Source of the DNA: an uncultured Bacilli bacterium
GTDB lineage: Bacteria; Bacillota_I; Bacilli_A; RF39; UBA660
Assembly (NCBI GenBank): GCA_944345045.1
Contig: CALVMI010000007.1
Span: 1 to 8,464 of the forward strand
Direction of reading: 5' to 3'
DNA length: 8,464 nt
Below are positions 5,364-8,464 of the stretch, one piece after another. The stretch's first letter is position 1. Each line of letters begins with the position of its first letter. The notes beneath the pieces were generated by a model. It had not been told where the DNA came from, did no database searches, and saw only the letters and a list, made by a program, of their open reading frames with translations. The translations under genes were made by a program, and so were the position numbers.

Positions 5364-6650
5364 ATGATTGATATTAAATTAATAAGAGAACAAAAAGAAT
5401 TAGTAAAGGAAAACATTAGGAAAAAATTTCAAGAAGAAAAACTTTCACTTGTTGATGAAGTATACGATTTAGATATCAAATGGCGTGATTCTCGTAAAAA
5501 AGCCGATGATCTTCGTAGTAAGAAAAATCAAATGGCTAAAGAAATCGGCGCTTTAATGGGCAAAGGGGAAAAAGAAAAAGCTGAAGAAGCAAAAGAAAAT
5601 GTTCGGAATATGAATGAAGAAATAGCTAATTTAGAAAAAGAAGAAGAAACATTAGCCGAAGAAATCAAAAAACGAATGATGGTTATTCCAAATATAATTG
5701 ATGATTCTGTACCAATTGGTAAAGATGACAGTGAAAACGTCGAAAACGAAAAATTTGGTGAACCAGTAGTTCCTGAATATGAAATCCCATATCATGCAGA
5801 TATTTTAGATAGCATTAATGGCTTAGACAAAGAAAGTGCAGGAAGAACAAGCGGTAATGGTTTTTACTATTTACTTGGTGATGGCGCAAGACTTCATGAA
5901 GCGATGCTTGCTTATGCCAGAGATTTTATGATTGATCATGGCTTTACCTACGCGATCCCGCCATTTATGATTCGAAGTGATGTTGTAACCGGCGTAATGT
6001 CTTTTAAAGAAATGGATGCTATGATGTATAAAATTGAAGGAGAAGATTTATATTTAATTGGAACAAGTGAACATTCTATGATCGGAAAGTTTAAAGATCA
6101 AGAAATTAAAGAAGAAAGTTTACCAATTTGTTTAACTTCATATTCTCCATGCTTTAGAAAAGAAGTAGGAAGCCATGGTATTGAAGAAAGAGGACTTTAT
6201 CGTGTCCATCAATTTGAAAAAGAAGAAATGATTGTCATATGTAGACCAGAAGAAAGTATGAAATGGTACAATAAAATGTGGGAGTTAACTGTCGAATATT
6301 TTAGAAGTTTAAATGTTCCAGTTCGTACATTGGAATGCTGTTCAGGAGACTTAGCTGATTTAAAAGTAAAATCATGTGATGTTGAAGCATGGAGTCCAAG
6401 ACAACAAAAATACTTTGAGGTAGGATCTTGTTCTACACTAGGAGATGCTCAAGCAAGAAGACTTGGTATTCGTATTAAAACAAAAGATGGAAATATTTAT
6501 GCTCACACGCTAAACAATACTGTATGTGCTTCACCAAGAGGATTAATTGCCTTCTTAGAAAATAATTATCAAGCAGACGGTTCAATTTTGATTCCCGAAG
6601 TCTTAAGACCATATATGGGCGGAAAAGAAAAAGTTGTACCCCAAAAATAG
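5364..6650 (+). CDS. serS: Seryl-tRNA synthetase
   Basis: SerRS (class II) charges tRNA-Ser in the cytoplasm. The 428 residues match the usual length. The N-terminal helical arm (about residues 30-105, charged heptad-like KADDLRSKKNQMAKE) binds the long variable arm of tRNA-Ser. The active site has LIGTSEHSMIG at 231-241, motif 2 with Arg265 (CFRKEVGSHG ... RGLYRVHQFEKEE) and motif 3 ending in PRGLIAFLENN. The C-terminus IPEVLRPYMGG is the family signature. Motif 3 reads HTLNNTVCASPRG instead of the common LNGSGLAVGR, so this is a divergent bacterial form. The ATG at 5364 follows AAAGGAAG (9-base gap). The frame is open further upstream, but those starts lie in the T-box terminator. It is the only gene of the serine T-box unit. 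Confidence 0.96.
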   Translation: MIDIKLIREQKELVKENIRKKFQEEKLSLVDEVYDLDIKWRDSRKKADDLRSKKNQMAKEIGALMGKGEKEKAEEAKENVRNMNEEIANLEKEEETLAEEIKKRMMVIPNIIDDSVPIGKDDSENVENEKFGEPVVPEYEIPYHADILDSINGLDKESAGRTSGNGFYYLLGDGARLHEAMLAYARDFMIDHGFTYAIPPFMIRSDVVTGVMSFKEMDAMMYKIEGEDLYLIGTSEHSMIGKFKDQEIKEESLPICLTSYSPCFRKEVGSHGIEERGLYRVHQFEKEEMIVICRPEESMKWYNKMWELTVEYFRSLNVPVRTLECCSGDLADLKVKSCDVEAWSPRQQKYFEVGSCSTLGDAQARRLGIRIKTKDGNIYAHTLNNTVCASPRGLIAFLENNYQADGSILIPEVLRPYMGGKEKVVPQK

Positions 6651-6685
6651 TTTACCACTACAAAAATAAAATCTTGAAAAATCTA

Positions 6686-6717
6686 TTGACTATGGGGGGG
6701 GGTATCCGTGATAAGAT
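6686..6717 (+). promoter_or_regulatory. Promoter with a 9-G spacer run (candidate phase-variable)
   Basis: TTGACT at 6686-6691 is the best -35 in the window. TGaTAAGAT (TG 6709-6710, TAAGAT 6712-6717) is an extended -10 nearly identical to that of the thrS unit. They are separated by 20 bases, of which 9 are the uninterrupted G run 6694-6702. Six Gs would give the optimal 17-base spacer, so gain or loss of Gs by slippage should change promoter strength. The -10 overlaps the 5' arm of the serS terminator; a transcript started here would begin near 6724 and miss that arm, so it would not be terminated. Confidence 0.6.
6694..6702 (+). repeat. Homopolymer run of nine Gs
   Basis: Nine consecutive Gs in otherwise AT-rich intergenic DNA. 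No other G or C run in the window approaches this length. Such tracts change length by slipped-strand mispairing, and this one lies between promoter elements upstream of a surface protein gene. Confidence 0.95.
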
Positions 6718-6745
6718 TACTATGAGAAATCATGGTAATTTTTTT
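6713..6745 (+). terminator. Rho-independent terminator of serS
   Basis: ATTACTATGA (6716-6725) pairs with TCATGGTAAT (6730-6739), 10 bp with one G-T pair, around a GAAA tetraloop. Seven Ts follow (6739-6745); the stem can extend through 6713-6715. It sits 62 bases after the serS stop and shares its 5' arm with the next gene's -10. Confidence 0.85.
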
Positions 6746-6781
6746 ATTTCATGAATTTTCATATTAGAAAAGAGGAAAAGT

Positions 6782-8093
6782 ATGAGATTAGAAAAATATA
6801 AAAGAAAAAATCCCAAGAAAATAGGAATAATTCTATTTACAATCGTTTGTATTTTGTTAGTAACAGGAGTGTTTCTATATACTTCCTTTGCTTTATTTCA
6901 AACAAAATGGCGAAGTAGAAGATTTAGGAGATGTTTATTTTGCTTTTTATGTGGATAATGAACTGGTAAGTGAAATGCCTTTACAAAATTCAGGATATAT
7001 ATTAGATGAAGAAAGTAGCAGTTGTACAAATAATGCCACGGTAACATGGAATTATACGGAATGGTTTCCAGAAGTAAGAAATTTAACGAAAACAAGAACA
7101 AAATGTACTTTGTATTTTACAAAAACCAAAAAGGTACAAACCGCCTTAGGCGAACTAGAAGTATATGAGTATACTCCAGATTTTACGAAGTCAGCATGTG
7201 ATGATGAAACATGTGAAAGTCATGAAAAAGGAATCTTTGAAACGAAAGATGCCGATGGACCAACATATTATTATAGAGGAAGTGTGGAAAACAACTATGT
7301 TTTATTTGCCAATCGATACTGGCGAATAATAAGAATTAATGGCGATGGTACGATTAGAATGATCTATGATGGCACAACTGCTCATGATAATGGTGAATCT
7401 AGTACAGATAGGCAAATAGGAACAAGCCCGTTTAATGCTACTACATACAACGATAATATGTATGTCGGTTATATGTATACAAGTGGCGAAGCCCATGGTA
7501 CAGGCACCTCTTCAACAATTAAAACAGCCAATGATAATTTTTATACAAGCGTGTTAGCTTCATACTCACAATATATTGATACAAACGCCGGTTTTTGTGG
7601 CGATAGAAGTACACTAAATAATCAAAGTGGTGTTGGCACTGGAACAGTAACAACGTATAATGGAGGCTACATAAGGGCAGTGGAAAGTGATCCTGATTTA
7701 ACATGTGCAAATACAAGTGATTTATATACAGTATCCTCATCCAATCAAGGAAATAAAGCTTTAACCTATCCAGTAGGCTTAATAACAGTAGATGAGGTAC
7801 TACTTTCAGGAACTGGTGGCGGCGTATTTGATGGCAGCTTGAATCATCAACTAATAAGTCCAAATAGCTATTTAACAACCGGAAATCATTTTTGGACAAT
7901 GACCCCAGCCGGAGGCTACAACCCGTTCGTTCTTACTCAATGGTCTTCACATGTATTTCGCGTAAACGCTTCTGGTGGTATAGATGACGATGGCTCAACT
8001 GGTGCCCGCAGTCTAAGACCTGTCATAAATGTTCGTAGCGATGTCACAATAAATGGAAGTGGAACGAAAGAAGATCCATATACAGTATCTTGA
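6782..8093 (+). CDS. Membrane-anchored surface protein, apparently frameshifted
   Basis: As drawn, the gene needs one frame change. The ATG at 6782 (AGAGG at 6771-6775) encodes a basic start (KYKRKNPKK) and one membrane segment at residues 14-33, reading to a stop at 6956-6958 (58 residues). The rest of the protein lies in another frame, open from 6864 to the TGA at 8091. Removing one A near 6905-6907 joins them smoothly (FALFQTNGEVEDLG) into about 436 residues. No start codon with a ribosome binding site precedes the second part. After the anchor comes a domain at about 43-115 ending NLTKTRTKCTLYF, then a large extracellular domain with YWRIIRINGDGTIRMIYDG, STDRQIGTS, a WTMTP segment and LRPVINV near the end. 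I recognise this pattern from gut Firmicutes surface proteins but cannot name a family. Function unknown; adhesion or host interaction is a guess. It could be a broken gene, a variable gene in the off state, or a base-call error. Confidence 0.75.
6899..6911 (+). other. Frameshift site in the surface protein gene
   Basis: The sequence CAAACAAAATGGC sits where the membrane-anchor frame (codons starting at 6782) must change to the body frame (codons in step with 6909). With three As instead of four at 6904-6907, the two frames join. Frame openness alone confines the change to 6864-6955; the family-like join FQT-NGEVED points to this spot. Confidence 0.6.
7901..8040 (+). other. G+C-rich segment in the 3' end of the surface gene
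   Basis: By hand count 71 of 140 bases are G or C (about 51%), against roughly one third across the window. It encodes the stretch from the end of the WTMTP motif to the LRPVINV motif, and includes codons uncommon elsewhere here (CCC, CCG, CGC, GCC). A run of NNY codons (TTC GTT CTT ACT) resembles the products of adenine-targeted diversification, but no template repeat or reverse transcriptase is in the window. Confidence 0.5.
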
Positions 8094-8134
8094 AATGAGA
8101 AGTTAAAAATAAAATTTACTTATGTTGCTGTGTG

Positions 8135-8160
8135 AACTATGTTAAAAACATAGTTTTTTT
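8135..8160 (+). terminator. Rho-independent terminator of the surface protein gene
   Basis: AACTATGTT (8135-8143) pairs perfectly with AACATAGTT (8147-8155) around an AAA loop, followed by Ts to 8160. It lies 41 bases after the surface gene stop; nothing else is seen in that gap. Confidence 0.9.
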
Positions 8161-8187
8161 AACTCAAAAAAATCTTTAACATATACT
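8159..8187 (+). promoter_or_regulatory. Promoter of feoAB
   Basis: TTAACT at 8159-8164 and TATACT at 8182-8187 are 17 bases apart. The -35 overlaps the end of the preceding terminator. I see no clear Fur or DtxR-type inverted repeat, though iron control is usual for feo genes. Confidence 0.6.
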
Positions 8188-8209
8188 ACCTTAGAAAGGT
8201 TTTGAGAAG

Positions 8210-8431
8210 ATGAAGTGTAGCGAACTATCCATTGGTGAACAGGCAATAATTAAAGGAATTGATTTAGATGAAAGAAAAAAAGCGAAACTATTTCATTTAG
8301 GTCTTATGAAAGGGGCAAAAATCATTTGTAAATTTAGAAGCCCTTTTAAAAGTCCCATAGCTTATCAAATCAATGGCTGTGTTTTTGCTATACGAGAATG
8401 TGATGCTTCTTTAATTGAGGTTCAAAAATGA
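8210..8431 (+). CDS. feoA: Ferrous iron transport protein A
   Basis: A 73-residue protein of the FeoA family, a small cytoplasmic SH3-like fold that works with the FeoB membrane GTPase in Fe(II) uptake. The family pattern is clear: an opening LSIGEQAIIKGI, then KLFHLGLMKGAKI (about residues 26-38), SPFKSPIAYQING (about 44-56) and a closing FAIRECDASLIEV. The length is typical. The ATG is preceded by AAAGG (8195-8199) with a 10-base gap. The stop overlaps the feoB start (ATGA at 8428-8431), so translation of the two is probably coupled. The promoter just upstream marks it as the first gene of the unit. Confidence 0.92.
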   Translation: MKCSELSIGEQAIIKGIDLDERKKAKLFHLGLMKGAKIICKFRSPFKSPIAYQINGCVFAIRECDASLIEVQK

Positions 8432-8464
8432 AAAAGAAAAAAGCTTGTTTAATAGGAAATCCAA
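8428..8464 (+). CDS. feoB: Ferrous iron transporter FeoB, N-terminal end (partial)
   Basis: Only the first 12 codons are in the window, reading MKKKKACLIGNP. The LIGNP piece is the start of the G1 (P-loop) GTP-binding motif that opens FeoB, and the 4-base overlap with feoA is the usual arrangement. FeoB is the inner-membrane Fe(II) permease with a cytoplasmic GTPase domain. The identification rests on this short motif plus context. Confidence 0.85.
   Translation, partial: MKKKKACLIGNP

Noticed and set aside
6888..6890. TTG as the true start of the surface protein
   Set aside because: There is no ribosome binding site, and it would remove the membrane anchor that the upstream frame supplies with a good RBS and ATG.
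6898..7899. Three minus-strand open frames opposite the surface gene
   Set aside because: Low-complexity translations with no family features; explained by codon bias of the + strand gene.
8161..8209. Fur/DtxR operator before feoA
   Set aside because: No clear inverted repeat of the expected kind was found between promoter and start codon.
1..8464. tRNA or rRNA genes, CRISPR arrays, insertion sequences, attachment sites
   Set aside because: No cloverleaf, repeat-spacer pattern, transposase motif or terminal inverted repeats were seen on either strand.

Overview
The window reads as an AT-rich (roughly one third G+C by eye) low-GC Gram-positive genome. It is most likely an uncultured gut-type member of the Bacilli or a Mycoplasmatota-like lineage, though I cannot place it further. 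The reasons are T-box leaders on both aminoacyl-tRNA synthetase units, AGG-type ribosome binding sites, many extended -10 (TGn) promoters, a ThrRS without the TGS domain, and a surface protein of a type familiar from gut Firmicutes genomes. TGA behaves as a stop (ends of the HD gene, the surface gene and feoA, the last in an ATGA overlap), so the mycoplasma code is not indicated. Every gene is on the + strand.

Layout: (1) 1-1071, the 3' end of mutM (DNA glycosylase) and a closely spaced HD-domain protein of the dGTPase/SAMHD1-like kind. (2) 1068-3665, a threonine T-box unit: promoter, T-box leader with specifier ACT, an unrecognised 180-residue basic protein, thrS and a terminator. (3) 3654-5094, a protein-kinase-like protein and a small RelA/SpoT-type HD hydrolase. 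(4) 5112-6745, a serine T-box unit: promoter, T-box leader with specifier TCT, serS and a terminator. (5) 6686-8160, a membrane-anchored surface protein gene with a 9-G run inside its promoter spacer and an apparent one-base frameshift just after its membrane segment. (6) 8159-8464, promoter, feoA and the start of feoB (ferrous iron uptake).

How it fits together: two T-boxes tie thrS (plus the unknown protein) and serS to uncharged tRNA-Thr and tRNA-Ser. A putative alarmone hydrolase sits between the two units, so this stretch has an amino-acid-starvation theme. Intergenic space is tight, and three promoters overlap the terminator of the gene before them. The strongest unusual signal is the surface gene. 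The G run puts its -35 and extended -10 elements 20 bases apart instead of about 17, as in phase-variable promoters set by homopolymer slippage. The coding frame is broken by one base, and the last 140 bases before its conserved C-terminus are about 51% G+C, which suggests a separately evolving or diversified segment.
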